DNA of 64,000 bases from Alnus glutinosa (GCF_958979055.1 NC_084886.1:45277154-45341153), one strand, 5' to 3'; shown: positions 45,256-58,166, counted from the first letter of the stretch. Notes: generated from the sequence alone by a model not told the origin. A program made the numbers and translations.

Positions 45256-46899
45256 GTCTAACCTAGATCCAAGCCCAGCGGAGTTTGACCCAAGACCAAC
45301 TTAGTCCAAGTTCGACCCAATTAAGACCAAGTCAAGTCAACCCGACTTAAAACAGGACATATACCCAATCCACCTTAACAATGTTTGCACTTCTGACTTA
45401 GAACCCATCGGTGATGATTAGGTTACGTGATTAATTTGAGTTGAAAGTATGGGTTATTTCACTAAATTTTCTTGTACTTTTTTCTATATTTTATTATATT
45501 TTCCATTTGCAGGAGAGATAACGCACATAGTACAATTGTGCTGTATTGGAACATACCATGCTTAACCAACTTTAATATCATGAAGCGAAAGGAACCCGTG
45601 TCTGATATGTTATTAAACGGAGCATATGTATATAGGCATAAGCAAAAGGATTATTTGTTAATCCAGTTCCCTAATGATATTGTTAAACAAGTCCTTTATG
45701 ATTTATGCATTGTTTCACGTTTTGACAACTATCCTTGTATTCCACCAAAATGCATCTCCTATATATGCTTTGTCTTACACTTCGTTGGTCTGAATAAGAG
45801 GCAGTTTATGCAACAACTTTCTCTTCTGCTTTCCGTTTTGTTTTGTTTTTTGTGTTTTGTTTATGTTTTTGTAAATTTTCAAGCTAAATAATGGAGATGT
45901 AATGAGACCAACAAACTTTAACTATTCCAACCAAACGAGGCTCGAATATGCAATTGAACCGACTTCGGACCAAGAATGCCCTACTCGTCGGGAGTGCCAG
46001 CAAGAAATATATATATATGGTGCTTAAGTCAATAGAGGATTTAGAGAGAAGGCAAAAATAGTAGGGTAAGTGCTCCGAAAGAATGTACTGGAGTGACTAC
46101 TTTCCCTTAAATATGTGGAGTATTTCTTCCCCTTGCATGGCATTAGCCTGCCAGGTGTCTTTTGGTGGTAGGTAGGACCTTGGCTGGTCATGGCATTTGA
46201 TTAACATCCTCTAATATATTATATACCTTTATCTACCTGACAAGACTCAAGATAAAGAGATCCATTGGGGACAATCAACTGGGTCCAAAACCACAAGCCC
46301 CATGGGCCAGACGGATTAACCAGCTAGCCAAGCCAACAGTTCAGAGGATGAGAAAGGCGCGTTTCAGAGAATAATCATCGCCGTGCAATCTCATTCTAAC
46401 TCTTTTAATATTTTTGAGAACGAATCAAAAAACACAAGAGGCAAAGTGATTCGGTGCCATTGTCCTGCCAAGGTCGTACCACACCAGCTGCTAGTGGGCG
46501 AAATTTGACAAGGAACGTGCCTCACTAGAGGACGTTAACCGAATGCCACGCCCCCAGTCAAGGTCCTATCCTATCACTGGAAGACACGTGGTCAATCTCT
46601 TGCAAAGGGAATAAACACTCCGCACATTTAAAGGAAACCAATCAGTACTCTAGGTACCTCCGAAACGTTAAATTTAAGACATTCTTGGTCAGAGGTCGCA
46701 TGATCGACTGCATTATCATTCATCAAAGCTAAAATATTTACAAACACTTATTCGAGACTTCCATTGTATAAGAAGACCAACTTGTCACCACCTCCGAAAC
46801 GAACTTATTCACATCATTTCTACTTCTTTACTGCCTCAAGCATACAGAAAACAAAATGGGTATTCTACTCTGTTTTTAAAAAAAATATTTTAAAAATGG
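45256..46899. other. Intergenic DNA of unclear, partly repetitive nature
   Basis: At 45250-45340 there are repeated CCAAGT / AAGTCAA words. A plus-strand frame of 139 codons at 45472-45891 is hydrophobic in its last third and matches no family I know; AT-rich codon use and lack of neighbours argue against a gene. The moderately GC-rich stretch 46020-46840, with TTGTATAAGAAGACC late in it, could be an old LTR fragment, but I cannot find paired LTRs, a primer binding site or any gag-pol domain. Confidence 0.3.
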
Positions 46900-47588
46900 T
46901 TCTTGTCGTAAAATATTTTTAGAAAAATTATTTTTAAAAAAAATATTTTCCGTTGAAATTATTTTTCGGTGTTTGGCGCGTACGAAAAATTACAAATATT
47001 TTTTATATTTTAATTTAATCATATTAATTTAAAAAAATTAAATTTTATTCACAAAATAAAAAATGTTAATATAAAAATAATTTTTTTTTTATATTTGACA
47101 CATACAAATTCTGGCAAAGTGACCGGAATCCGGCACAAAACGGCCGAATCCTGGCCAGTTGACCGAAAGCCGACCGTCCTGGCCAGATTCCTGCCAGCTG
47201 GCCGGAGATTCAGCCAGAACGGCCGAATCCGTCCAGGATCCCGGCCAGATGGCTGGAGATCCAGCCTCTCCAACGAGATTCCAGCCAATCTGGCCGAAAT
47301 CTGGCACGGTACGGCTGGAATCTGGCGACAGTTACCAGATTCTGGCACCGACCGGTGTCGAAATTCGGTGATAGTCAATTGCTTGAATGTAAAGGTCGAC
47401 TGCATTGTTTAAAAAAGAGTCGACTGTGTCTACCATCTACAAAAAATGATATACGCTTTTAAAAGACGTAAATCATTTTCTGAAATTTATTAAGCATTTT
47501 TAGTCAAATGAAAATCATTTTTCGGTTGATTATTTTCGCCCTTACCAAACACCGAAAAATACATAAATCATTTTACGCCGAGACGAAC
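46900..47588. mobile_element. Non-autonomous TIR element with GC-rich core
   Basis: The left end TTCTTGTCGTAAAATATTTT faces a right-end complement of TTCGTCTCGGCGTAAAATG. A second inner pair, ATTTTTCGGTGTTTGGCGCG and CTTACCAAACACCGAAAAAT, confirms the arms. The AT-rich arms enclose a GC-rich repeat block (47107-47352). No coding domain was found. It lies 555 bp upstream of the thioesterase start. Confidence 0.65.
47107..47352. repeat. Degenerate GC-rich short repeats built on GGCCGGAATC
   Basis: Words such as CTGGCCAG, GGCCGAATCC, GGCCGGAGATTC, GGCCAGATGGCTGGAG and GGCCGAAATCTGGCAC recur every 15-30 bases in both orientations, in sharp contrast to the AT-rich flanks. All frames are open here only because of this composition. 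Many overlapping hairpins could form. Confidence 0.7.
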
Positions 47589-48142
47589 TAAGCATTAATC
47601 ACAAAAGAATCTTAACAATGGAGTCCTTGTGGAAAAGGACGACGATCTCCCCTAGCTGGCTAGCTCAGTGAATATTACATTTCTTGTCAAACGCCTACCA
47701 GTTGAGAGAGACAGAGAGAATGCTTCGCGCTTTTGGTTGTTCCTATGAACCAAAGGCAGAGACAAGCTTGCCCTATTCGAAAAATCCAAGCCCGAGCTCC
47801 AGGGGCTCACAAGCACTAGGATGTCTTGTTTTTTTTGTAAGCAGCAGCCAGGCCCAGGATATCATGCCACAACCCTTCGGATTCCACAATACAAGAAACG
47901 ACAGCAAGAAACTGACACTTGTTTCCAACTTTTGCTGTCGATCAATCCTAAAGATAAGACTACTAAATTTTGTGACAAACAAAGACCCTCTTCGATTAGT
48001 TCAGCTTCATGACAAATTTCCGTGTATTTTTATTCTATACTTCGTTAACTTTTCCTTAGACAGCTCCGCCCCCTGCAGACTACAAAAGCACTTCATCGCC
48101 CATTTCTCTGTTTCAATCCCTGCCCATCTACATTACAAGGCA

Positions 48143-50090
48143 ATGGCTACTTTCTCATATACAGCCCTATATCCTATAAGGTGCTCTTCCAATAGAGACA
48201 ATCATCATGAGCACAAGCAAAAGCTGAATAACATCAGAATTATTGGTGCATCTGGTAGGTCCTCTACCAAGGCTGATACACTGAGCCAAACGGCTGGAGT
48301 GGCAAGCACATTCAATTCAATTACTAATCCTGTTGTAGAAAATGGCTGCATCGCCAAAGAAGAGCTTCGCCAAAATATTCCGACGAAGAAGCAATCCATG
48401 GATTCTCACCGTCAAGGGATCGTCATTGAAGGAGGTCTCGGGTACAGGCAGACTGTTGTCATTAGGTCCTATGAAGTTGGTCCTGATAAAACTGCAACTC
48501 TTGAGAGCATCCTGAATCTTCTTCAGGTGATGCTGAATTATTCACTTCAAGTGCATGCACGTGCACAGAAACACGAAAGAAGTTTATATATACTGAAAAA
48601 AAAAAGGGCTTTACACATTATATTAAAATGATTATGTCCCTGAAAGCATCGGCTAATATGCAGGAAACAGCATTAAACCATGTGTGGATGTCTGGGCTTC
48701 TGGGCAATGGATTTGGTGCCACACACGGAATGGTTAGGAACAATCTCATATGGGTTGTCTCAAGGATGCAGGTTCAAATCGATCACTACCCAATCTGGTT
48801 AGTCCCATCATATTCCTCATATTTTGTTGGCTTAAACATTCAAATGGATCCAAAAATTCTCAGTCTCACGGTCTCACCCATGAATCATTAGAGCAACGGG
48901 CAGAGTCCACGTCGACCTTGTATCTAAAAATTCAGGGTTAGTTGCCCGTATTAGCTCTAGAATTACTCTGGTTATACAACTTTCCAAGTGACTAATAATG
49001 CTCAATCGGCACTTTAGCATGCAGTGTTTTCAACTTTTGGAATAGGCTTATTGCTGGCATGAACCCTAAACCATAAGGAGAAACTTTAATACCAATTCTA
49101 TGCATACAGGGGAGAGATTGTGGAAATCGACACTTGGGTTGGAGCATCAGGGAAAAATGGGATGCGGCGGGATTGGCTAGTCCGAAGTCAAGCCACGGGC
49201 CATGTTTTTGCACGTGCCACCAGGTATTTTTTATAATTTTTTCCATCACAACTCAACTCAATTAAGCTTTAATCTGAAACTAAATTGGAGTCTGCTCCTG
49301 CCCAATATATGCTAATACTAAAACATGAAACAGCACCTGGGTGATGATGAACCAGCAAACAAGGCGCCTCTCAAAGATGCCAGAAGAGGTGAGGGCTGAA
49401 ATATCACCCTGGTTCATGGAGAAGCAAGCAATCAAAGAAGAGAGTCCAGAGAAAATCGTTAAGTTGGACAGTAAAGCAAGACATATGAACTCCAATTTGA
49501 AGGTAAAAGACAACAAAACTTCAAGACCTTATTCTTACCCATTCCATAGCTCAAGAAACAAAAGCTGACTACTGAAATTTACCAATTCTTAGCCCAAGAG
49601 AAGCGATTTGGACATGAATCACCATGTAAACAATGTGAAGTATCTCAGATGGATGCTTGAGGTAAAATACAAATTATGCCACTCAATTTTTGCTGTCATT
49701 TTTGTCTCTTTGAGTTACTTAATTTCCTGTTTTCCAACTCCCAAACAGACCATTCCGAATGAGGTTTTGGAGTGTCACCAACTATCCAGTATCATACTAG
49801 AGTATAGAAAGGAATGTGGGAGTTCAGACATAGTTCAGTCACTTTGTCAACCCGAAGAAGACGGAATTTTGAAAGACGGATTGAGACAAAATAATGACAT
49901 TAGTCTACTCAATGGATTTTCTCTGGCATCCGAAATTCTTGAAGGTGGTGGACTCCTGGGCTCGTTTGAGAAGGTACCATTAAGGTATACACATCTCCTC
50001 CAAACTGAAGGTGAGCGTCACAATGAAGAGATCGTTAGAGGAAGAACCACATGGAATAGAAAGATGTCCATCATGCCTTTCTCCACCTAG
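48143..50090 (+). CDS. FatB-type acyl-ACP thioesterase, divergent, plastid-targeted
   Basis: Six exons give 403 residues: 48143-48526, 48664-48797, 49110-49223, 49334-49502, 49593-49661, 49749-50090. The enzyme releases free fatty acids from acyl-ACP in plastids for export. The first 90 residues, rich in S, T, N and K, are a likely transit peptide. The hot-dog domains follow: VIRSYEVGPDKTATLESIL, ETALNHVWMSGLLGNGFGAT, IWVVSRMQVQIDHYPIW, SGKNGMRRDWLVRSQATGHV, WVMMNQQTRRLSKMPEEVRA. Catalytic Asn and His lie in DLDMNHHVNNVKY (N276, H278) and Cys in LEYRKECGSS (C313), so it should be active. The hydrophobic segment that normally precedes the catalytic part in FatB is not seen, and the sequence is less FatB-like than usual (for example GLLGNGFGATHGM). 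The frame is open further upstream to 47684, but MATFSYTAL at 48143 looks like the transit peptide start. Substrate chain length cannot be read. Confidence 0.88.
48880..48976 (-). pseudogene. 18S rRNA-derived fragment in thioesterase intron 2
   Basis: Read on the minus strand, the segment contains AGTAATTCTAGAGCTAATAC, then GGGCAACTAACCC, then AGATACAAGGTCGACGTGGA, then CTCTGCCCGTTGCTCTAATG and ATTCATG. This follows the order of the 5' domain of plant 18S rRNA (GTAGTAATTCTAGAGCTAAT, GTGCAACAAACCCC, AGATAAAAGGTCGACGCGGG, CTCTGCCCGTTGCTCTGATG). About 20 bases are missing after CAACTAACCC compared with the gene. Several substitutions show it is a decayed piece, not a functional rRNA gene. It lies inside intron 2 (48798-49109), antisense to the host gene. 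Identification is from remembered 18S sequence. Confidence 0.82.
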
Positions 50091-50852
50091 CAATCATGTT
50101 AAACTATTGAAAGGGATTTAAAAAGCTTATCCCCTGTGAACAAAAATTGAGACGTTCCGGCACAAAATAAATAAATGAAAGTCGAATGAAATTAGTTGAA
50201 AGAGAAGTGCCTTGTGCATCATGTGTGGCAACGTTCTTTGAAATAATAACAGTTGCGTAATTAGAAAAAAGCCCAAAGAACAGAGTTAAGTTTCAACCAA
50301 GGATACTTTTCCCCAACTCCCATTTCTGTTTGTTCCCCAAATTCAATCACATAATGAAAGAAACAAGACTTTCAATAGACAGAGGGTTGGGTTAGAGAGA
50401 GAAACCACTACAATAGCCATGTTACATGTTACATGTCACCCCTAGCTTCCACAATAGACCTTTTCCGGCTCGATGTCAAGGCCAGCTCTTAGTTAACCTG
50501 GTTCAACCAGTCCAGTCGAGTTTTCAAAACACTAAAATGAGTGTTCCACTTTTTGCTGCATTGTTCCAATACAAATGACAAAAATGCTCTAGATAAATTA
50601 AATTTGAAATAAATCACATTAAAAAAACTAAACTACAAAACTGAAGATTGGGAAGTCCAAAATGGCTCCAGTAACTAATGAGCCTTACGCCGTACCTATC
50701 ATGTAAGAATAAATTATCTGAGCTCAAAAGACTGATCCACTGACCTAAGAGAATATCATTTACAGTTTAAAACGGTGTTAGGTATTTACAGCAATGGAGG
50801 ATACCCTCAAGAAAAGTAAGTAATCAAAGAATGGTGTCGTCCAATAGCAACA
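50091..50852. other. Convergent 3' spacer between thioesterase and phosphatidylserine synthase
   Basis: The 760 bases hold the 3' untranslated regions of the two genes, which face each other. No open frame is protein-like. GTTAACCTGGTTCAACCAG at about 50493-50511 is an imperfect palindrome of unknown meaning. Confidence 0.45.
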
Positions 50853-51334
50853 TCATCGCCTCTTTTTACCTAAACTTTTACGTAGTTGCCAAGACCAAAC
50901 AAGGATGAATATTAGGAGGGCCACTCCAATCGATGTCCAGAATAGTACCAGCCATAAAGGCATTGATTTAGGGTATAATCCTGGTGGAAGTCAAAAACAA
51001 GGTCATTAAGATCAAGAAGCAACGATGAGAAGAAATTAAATGCACTAGTGTCACCAAAACTAAAAATTTGGTCGATTAACAATATGCAGCTTGAGCTTAG
51101 AAATGCTCAAGACGATTGATATAGACAAACATACCGTGACCAAACTTGATGCAAATGAGAAGCTCAACAATGCAGATAGCAAGGGAAAGCCAACAAAAAG
51201 CTCCAACTTTTTTCACCAAATTTCTGGAAAGTTAAAAAACTCATCAAGAACAACTACATGTAAATTCATCTTAGTATAGACATTCTTCAATAATGTAGTA
51301 CTTTCATTCATGTGAACATGTTGGGCACAGGAGA

Positions 51335-51376
<42 letters not shown>

Positions 51377-54300
51377 CGGTCTTGAAGATACGAATTATAC
51401 TCACGAATTGTTGGTATTGCAATTAGCCACCACAAGATCAACCTATACACAATTACAGGGTTCCGAGGAGGAATCCAAAGACAAAACTTCAAAAAGAATG
51501 TGTTCAGCTCTACTGTCAAAAATATAATGCAAAGACTCAGAACTTGAATGAATCGCCATGGACCAAGCAGGGGGTGCCACTCATCTTTGTCCCAGTGTGC
51601 TGGTGTAAACTGTCCTAATGTTCGTTTGACCTGAAAAAAATGTAGACGACACGTTTTAAAAACGAAAACTGTGGATAATAAAAGACCATATAACAAGTAA
51701 ATATTCTGCCACAAGAGAGAACAAGCAAAATCTAAATGTGTAACATCAGACATCAGAAACAGTTCCATCTTTCCCCAGAAATTAAGATACAACTACTCAA
51801 TGTCTGATTAATCCTTCCATATCGGAGAAAGGAAAAACTAGCAGTTATCAATAATGATTAAGCAAACAAGAGAAGATAGATAAAACATAACTTTTAAACA
51901 TACTTTTCCTATAATATTAGGCTGACGGCTCAGACCAACCCACTTGTATGTTTTTCCATCAAAGTACCTGACAGTATGCATCCCTGCCCAGATTCCTGCA
52001 ATTTAAACCAAACAAAACTTGTCATAATAGGCTTTAACCGGTCCTAAAAAAGATCAATCTAGATATAAATAAATAAATAAATAAAAACTTTTGAACTAAT
52101 TGGGGTTCTGAAATGTTTACTAGTTCAAATGATTTAATAGTTACACAATCAAAGATATACATACCAATGTAATAATAAACAAGTTAAAACCCCACCCCGA
52201 CAAAGAAAAAATGGTAGACAAATCTCACCAAACCAATTGCAGGTCACAATGTCAAGAATTATACTGTCCCACCAGCACTCATTGAAGTTCGGTAACATGT
52301 GGCGGAATGTAAGCTGAAAAAACCAACATAAAATTCAGTCTATAATCAAAATAGCCAGCTTGAGCATATAAAAATGATTTTATGCTTCAGGACATAGGAG
52401 ACAATCAATCTGAACTGAAAATGGGAGCCACAAAAGAAGATGTATGTCTTAAATAAAGGAACCAACCTCCATCATTTCAAATCCTATTGATAGCACCCAC
52501 AGAAGGGGCTGATTACGAATCAGTATAGCTTTGCCCCACCATCCAATAATATGAGCTAGCACAAATTCATCAAAAAGTGTTTCCTAGAAGAGGTAGAGAA
52601 AAATAAAAAATAAAAAAAAATCAGAAGCCTGCAGCACCCCAATATTGCACTGATGTACAGCAAGAACAAAATAATAAGCATGGAAAAAAATTGAAGTAAA
52701 TAGGTTGTGAAAGAAGAATCATACATAAACATTCTTAAACCTGCTTGTGGGATTCTCAGGTACATATATGCGGCAATCAGCACCATACGATCTTTCTGGA
52801 AGTTCTGCATGAAGTCATGCAAATAAAATTAGAATGCCTAAAACAGTCAACAATGAACTGATCCATCCAAGCAAATATGATAGTGAAAAGCTTTGCATAT
52901 CTCAAATACATCACAAATTCAATGATGGAACAGATTCCTCTTAGCTACTACCCAAAATTAAAAGTTTTGTAAAGTTCAATTGCATTACCAACACCAAGGT
53001 CGGGATGGAGAAACTTCATAAATTGCCGAGCATCATCACGCTTCTGAAAAATGAGAAGGTGAAAAGTTAACATAAGTGGCCACTAACTGAAATTTCAGAA
53101 AATACAGCCATAAAATAATTAAGGGATTTAAGTGAGGGAGTAAAAAGCTGGGAAATAAAAAGCAGACACAGAATAGAAAATCAGAAAAACTCAATTTTGT
53201 TTAAAACACCCCTTTATTTATCCAATTGATCATCAGGTGTGAGGTATTTTTAAAATGGTTATTACTGAGAAAAATTTGCCAGCCCACAAATGAAAAAACA
53301 GAGGATTCCAACAAGGATACCCCCATACTTTGAGCTTGAACATATAAATACGCATACATAGAAAGATTAAGTTTGTTTTGCACATGCCATAAGAAATGTT
53401 TGCTTCAGGAAAGAAGACCAACCTGAAAAAGCAAAAATGTGAGGGAGACAAGGTACAAAACAGCCATTCCATGCACTAGCCGCCAAATTGCAGGATGTGG
53501 CCTAATAAGGACCCTGTAAAAGAATATAAAATTTTACATATGTAGCAGCTGAGAGCCAATTGCCAAACTATCCCACAAACCCACCAAAGTCTCTGACTAT
53601 CATGTGCTAGATTCTTCACTAATAAGCAAAATTATATAAATGAAACTCACGTAGATGGGGCTTGAAGCAAGCAGTAAGCAAGAAAAACTGCAATCATAGC
53701 CCATACACCCCTACAAGAAATGATGAGGAAATTACTAAATGTGCATAAGAAACCCGCACCAACTTGCTAATAGGGTGCCCTAATGCGATACAAATTTCAC
53801 ATAAGATTCACCAGATTTTTTATTTTTAAAATTTTTTGAATGAATGAAATAATAAAGAAATATAGAATTCTGATGTCAAATGATCTTCAATAAATTACAA
53901 AATAAGAACAAACCTTTTCACAGATGTAACAAGATCACCAGATGCACCGCTTTCAGGATCAAGGGCTCCACTTGCCCAACTGTTCATAAATCAAACCAAC
54001 AAAAAAAAAACAATTTAATTCCACCAACTTGACGATCCACAATGAAGATGTTAAAAATTATACATACATTATATGATTGCGTTGAAAGTGCAACAGCAAA
54101 ATATAAGTTCATCCAGGGCATGTTTCTTTTTAATCAATGCCAACCCTATACATATAGGAACATTAACATAAAACCATTTCGGTTCTCTGATGGTTTATTA
54201 GGAAAAAAGAAACAGGCGAAAGCCAAGAAAACTCTAAATCAAAACACATAAGACCATTTTTTTAAAAATGCTTTGAACAAATGCTGATACTCAAAAACAG

Positions 54301-55220
54301 GGTTTTGAATATCCCTCATCCTTCTCCCCCTGGCAAAAGCATTCATGAAGCATTAAACAGTCCAACATGAGCCACTGGAGATGTTCAACACTATCTCATT
54401 CACTGGTACATTCATTACATTGAAGGGAGAGAAGATCAAAGACTTATTTCAGCCAAAATATTGCTTTACACAAGCTGAAACAGAGAATCAAATACCAAAA
54501 CTCTCTCTTCTTATAAGGAAAAAAGTGACTTATTTCAGCCAAAATATTGCTTTACACAATCTGAAACAGAGAATCAAATGCCAAAACTCTCTCTTCTATA
54601 TAAGGAAAAAAGAAGAAGCATGTTCATCATTTCCATAAAATTATTCATGTGAGTACGTTTTAAAGCATCAGAGACACCTAATAACATTGGTGCATCTCCA
54701 ATGTAAATGTAACTCATAACCATATAAACAACTGCAATCAGAGAAGCAAGATGTAACTATAGCAATCTACATGTATAAATGCTTTCCTTTGGTATTGGCG
54801 ACTAGCACCAATAGAGAAAGCAGGCACGTGATACAGCTGGACATTCACAAGAACAAGCAGATGCGAAAGGCTTTAGTAGGGACAACCAGAACAAAAAATC
54901 ATCGGGAGAGATAAATTCCATCCCGGTTGAGAAATATCAAAACAATGGAATATATAGTTGATAATCAATAACTCAACTGCTTACGATTAATCAATCATTT
55001 GTAGAATGAATCAAAATATCAGTAGATAAAAATTACTTATCAAGTAGAGCACTCACATAAGAAAACAGGCACCTACAAGTAGCAAGGAAACAGTACGAGG
55101 CTTGTAAGCCCATGCAGTCCATGGATCAAATTCTTCACCAACACTTGTTAGACTGACATCGCCATTTTCTTGGGCATGATGATCCCTTCTCCTCACTCTC
55201 CTATGCCCATTAGGCTCCAT
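50853..55220 (-). CDS. PSS1: Phosphatidylserine synthase, base-exchange type (PSS1-like)
   Basis: Twelve coding exons on the minus strand give 426 residues: 55220-55057, 53979-53914, 53710-53651, 53513-53423, 53043-52989, 52804-52725, 52583-52467, 52313-52229, 51995-51904, 51630-51377, 51223-51135, 50980-50853. The enzyme swaps the head group of phosphatidylethanolamine or choline for serine in the endoplasmic reticulum. Family marks are [17 protein letters not shown] near the N terminus, the core stretch [49 protein letters not shown] and [19 protein letters not shown]. About ten membrane helices are spread along the chain, and the end is basic (RKSLGKKRR). All phases close, and the length agrees with the Arabidopsis protein as I remember it (AT1G15110, about 425). 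The start MEPNGHRR was chosen; an in-frame ATG eight codons upstream is less likely. Confidence 0.95.
51337..51371. repeat. (GA)n microsatellite next to a PSS1 splice donor
   Basis: About 17 GA units. On the gene's strand they read as CT repeats starting about five bases after the exon-10 donor (CCG followed by GTACCC). The donor lacks the usual RAGT at positions +3 to +6. Confidence 0.75.
54441..54612. repeat. 86-bp tandem duplication in PSS1 intron 1
   Basis: GACTTATTTCAGCCAAAATA begins at 54441 and again at 54527. The two copies are nearly identical over their full length (differences such as CAAGCTG versus CAATCTG). No function is suggested. Confidence 0.85.
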
Positions 55221-55258
55221 TAGCTTAATATTCAAGAGATGCAACTTGATTACTGCCT

Positions 55259-58129
55259 ACAAATCAAAGGTGGGAATTTGAGGCCAGAAAAAAATTCCTA
55301 ACTTGCCAGTCTTTACTGAAAAATGAGACCACTAAAGCTAATTAAAAACTAACAGAATGTCAAAAAAAAAAAAAAAAAAAGAGGAAGAAAAAAAATCTAG
55401 AACATAAGATATTTAATACCATGAAAACAAAAGTTAATCAAGAAATCACATAACCCTATATATTAACTGAGTCAACATTTATAAGTCTGCCTCAACACCA
55501 TACCAGATATAGATATAAAACACAATATTAATCTATAGATGAGTATTGTCATAGTATGTAGTCAATCAGCCAAAACCAAAAACAAAAAATAATCTTACGT
55601 ACCGCCTAATGCCCCATCATAATGGGAAAATATATATATACAATTTCTCCCGTAGGTGTGGTTGTGATAGATATATATTGACCTGGGAGATACGTATCAT
55701 AAGAATTTTAAAACGTTGTTAAACAAGACAAATCACATTTTAGAGTAGAGACAACTTACCAAAATTCAATAGTTGAACATGCAAAATCATTCCAATAAGG
55801 TCACAAGATCAATTTGCTCACTTACAGTTCATTATGTAAGTGATTCAGAAAGTTCCTAAAAGAATATCATGCATTACAGATATTCCCCCAAATTTAATAT
55901 TATAAGAACATAGCAGAAAAGGTATATAGCATAACCCTATTAGGAAGCTTTCAACAATGTACTGATAACTAACAATATTCATCTAACATCCATAGTCATA
56001 TACAAGACTCACAAAAAAGAGAACTACCGAGCGAATTCAGTAGTCCTTTTATTTGTAAACCTAATTGTACCAGGAAGCCAGCCAGCCAACCACCAATAAA
56101 TCTAGGCCCGTTTGAGCAGAATCTGGAGGCCCATTTTAAGTTGCATGAGAGTAATATTACTTGGTGTCTTTTATTTATAATTTTATGTACAAATTTTTTT
56201 TATAGGTAATAAAAGAAATAGCACAAAAAAGCGTAAAGGCGCCCCTAAAGTATACAAAGAGTATACAAGAACACCAAAACAAAAGAAGAACACATGAAAA
56301 AACCCGAAAGACCGAAGAAAAGCTACATTAAACCTCCAACCTCTTGTCTCTAACCCAGCTAGAACATACACCCCTAGCATCGAAATTGATCGAGCATTTT
56401 ATGCACAAATTCATATTCACAAAAGGTCTTACAGACAGATCGATAATGAGAGCAACAAAATTTCACACAGAAGTTCATAATAATCTGAAAAATACAAGTC
56501 ATACAATCAGTTAGGCAACAGCTCAAACTTTTTCCATGGACCCACTGTAACTTGTGGTTCCATTCCATCATAACCATGTAGACATTTAATTCCCATGAAA
56601 CTTCTTTTTATAAGTATTTAATTCCCATGATACTCAGTGAGATATATATGTTTGCATAAAAGAGTATGGAATGCAAAGGCCATGTAAAGCTAATAATTTT
56701 TTTTTAAAAAAAAAATCAAGAAAAGAAAAAAGAAATCTAGACAGCCACAAAATACTCCAGATAAACCTACAAAAAAGTATACTCCCTACAGCTGTCATAG
56801 AAATGACAATACCATTCAACCACTAAAATCTAGTCAGCTAGAAAATAACCCCAGCAAAACCTACATAAAGATCAGATGATTTACAATCCCCTTTCACGTG
56901 TTGTCAAACAAAGGAAAGTGGTACTATACAAACTGCGATCTACCACTAAACTTTAGGGTGATTTTGTACCCTAAAAAAAGTCCTTCCAAGTTCAAAGATA
57001 AAAAAAAATCCCCCATTTCACCTAAGATTCCAATAAGACCCTATCAAAAGATCTAAAATTTAAGGTCGGTCTGGCTGATCGAACCTGAAACCAATTCAAA
57101 TGGCCAGAAAGATATAACTTCTATTAGCCTCCTTCAGACAACATTTCAACTCCATAAAAATCAGATTGTTATGGAATTTAGACACGCCTGTAGTTCTTAG
57201 AATTTCAACCTAAGTCATTAAAACTTAATTAGTGATGGAAACCTACATAAATTTCTAAGTAGTTACAATCTTTCCTCCAGGTTTACCAATGTGAGATTAG
57301 GGTTTGATACTCGAAACATTAGGAAAAAAAAAAAATCATAATTGATATTAACCACAAACTAATAACACTCGAACAATCATAGAAAGAAAAACAATTACAT
57401 GGTTCTTCAGATATAGGAGGAACCCACAATATCATTTTCAATGTGAACATATCATTAATCAGAAAATAATTTTAAAAAAATAAAAATAAAAACAGCCTGT
57501 TCACTAAAAACAAAAACGCAAAAACACTTTCATTACAAAATAAAAATAAAAAATAAAAAATAAAAACTAAATCAACACGCAATACAAATCACAAAATGAT
57601 ATTAAGAATCAGAATGTCATTTTGATAAAGTAAAACACTGTGTAAACTAAAATGATAAATTACAGGTTCTGAAAGCGTTCCTCATCATCTTCAGGATTAA
57701 AACTAATATTAAAAAGTGAAAAAGTATATCATAAAAGTAATAATACTAAATCTCACATTTAGTCGTGAAATTCAAGTTCACCCTTCACGATATCATATAA
57801 TTCCAAAATTGAATCATTGCATGTGATCAGAGACAACCGTTTAAATTCAACAGAAAAATAGTAAGCAAATACACAACTCAAAGATTGTCCAGTAAAATTG
57901 AAAAAATAAAATAAAATATGTAGTTATTTTAATCAAAATCAAACTTGATAAATGATATGTATCTATGTATACAATGGAAAAGCAAACGAAAACACAATTA
58001 CAAGCAAACACATAAAGCGAGTATGAATACAGATTCGGAAACGAAGACGAAGAAGACGGTGAATATGTGTATATATATGTATATAAAAACATATATGCAT
58101 ATATGCGTTTGTGTATGTATAGAGAGAGC

Positions 58130-58166
<37 letters not shown>

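Noticed and set aside
45472-45891. 139-codon frame as a gene
   Set aside because: No recognisable domain, low-complexity hydrophobic end, AT-driven composition and no splice or neighbour support.
46020-46860. Possible solo LTR
   Set aside because: No paired repeat, primer binding site, polypurine tract or duplicated target could be seen, so it is only mentioned as unclear DNA.
47049-47412. Overlapping long frames on both strands
   Set aside because: All frames are open because of the GC-rich repeat words, not coding constraint.
47684-48142. Upstream in-frame extension of the thioesterase to an ATG at 47684
   Set aside because: The extension of 153 codons has no protein-like character, while MATFSYTAL at 48143 begins a typical transit peptide.
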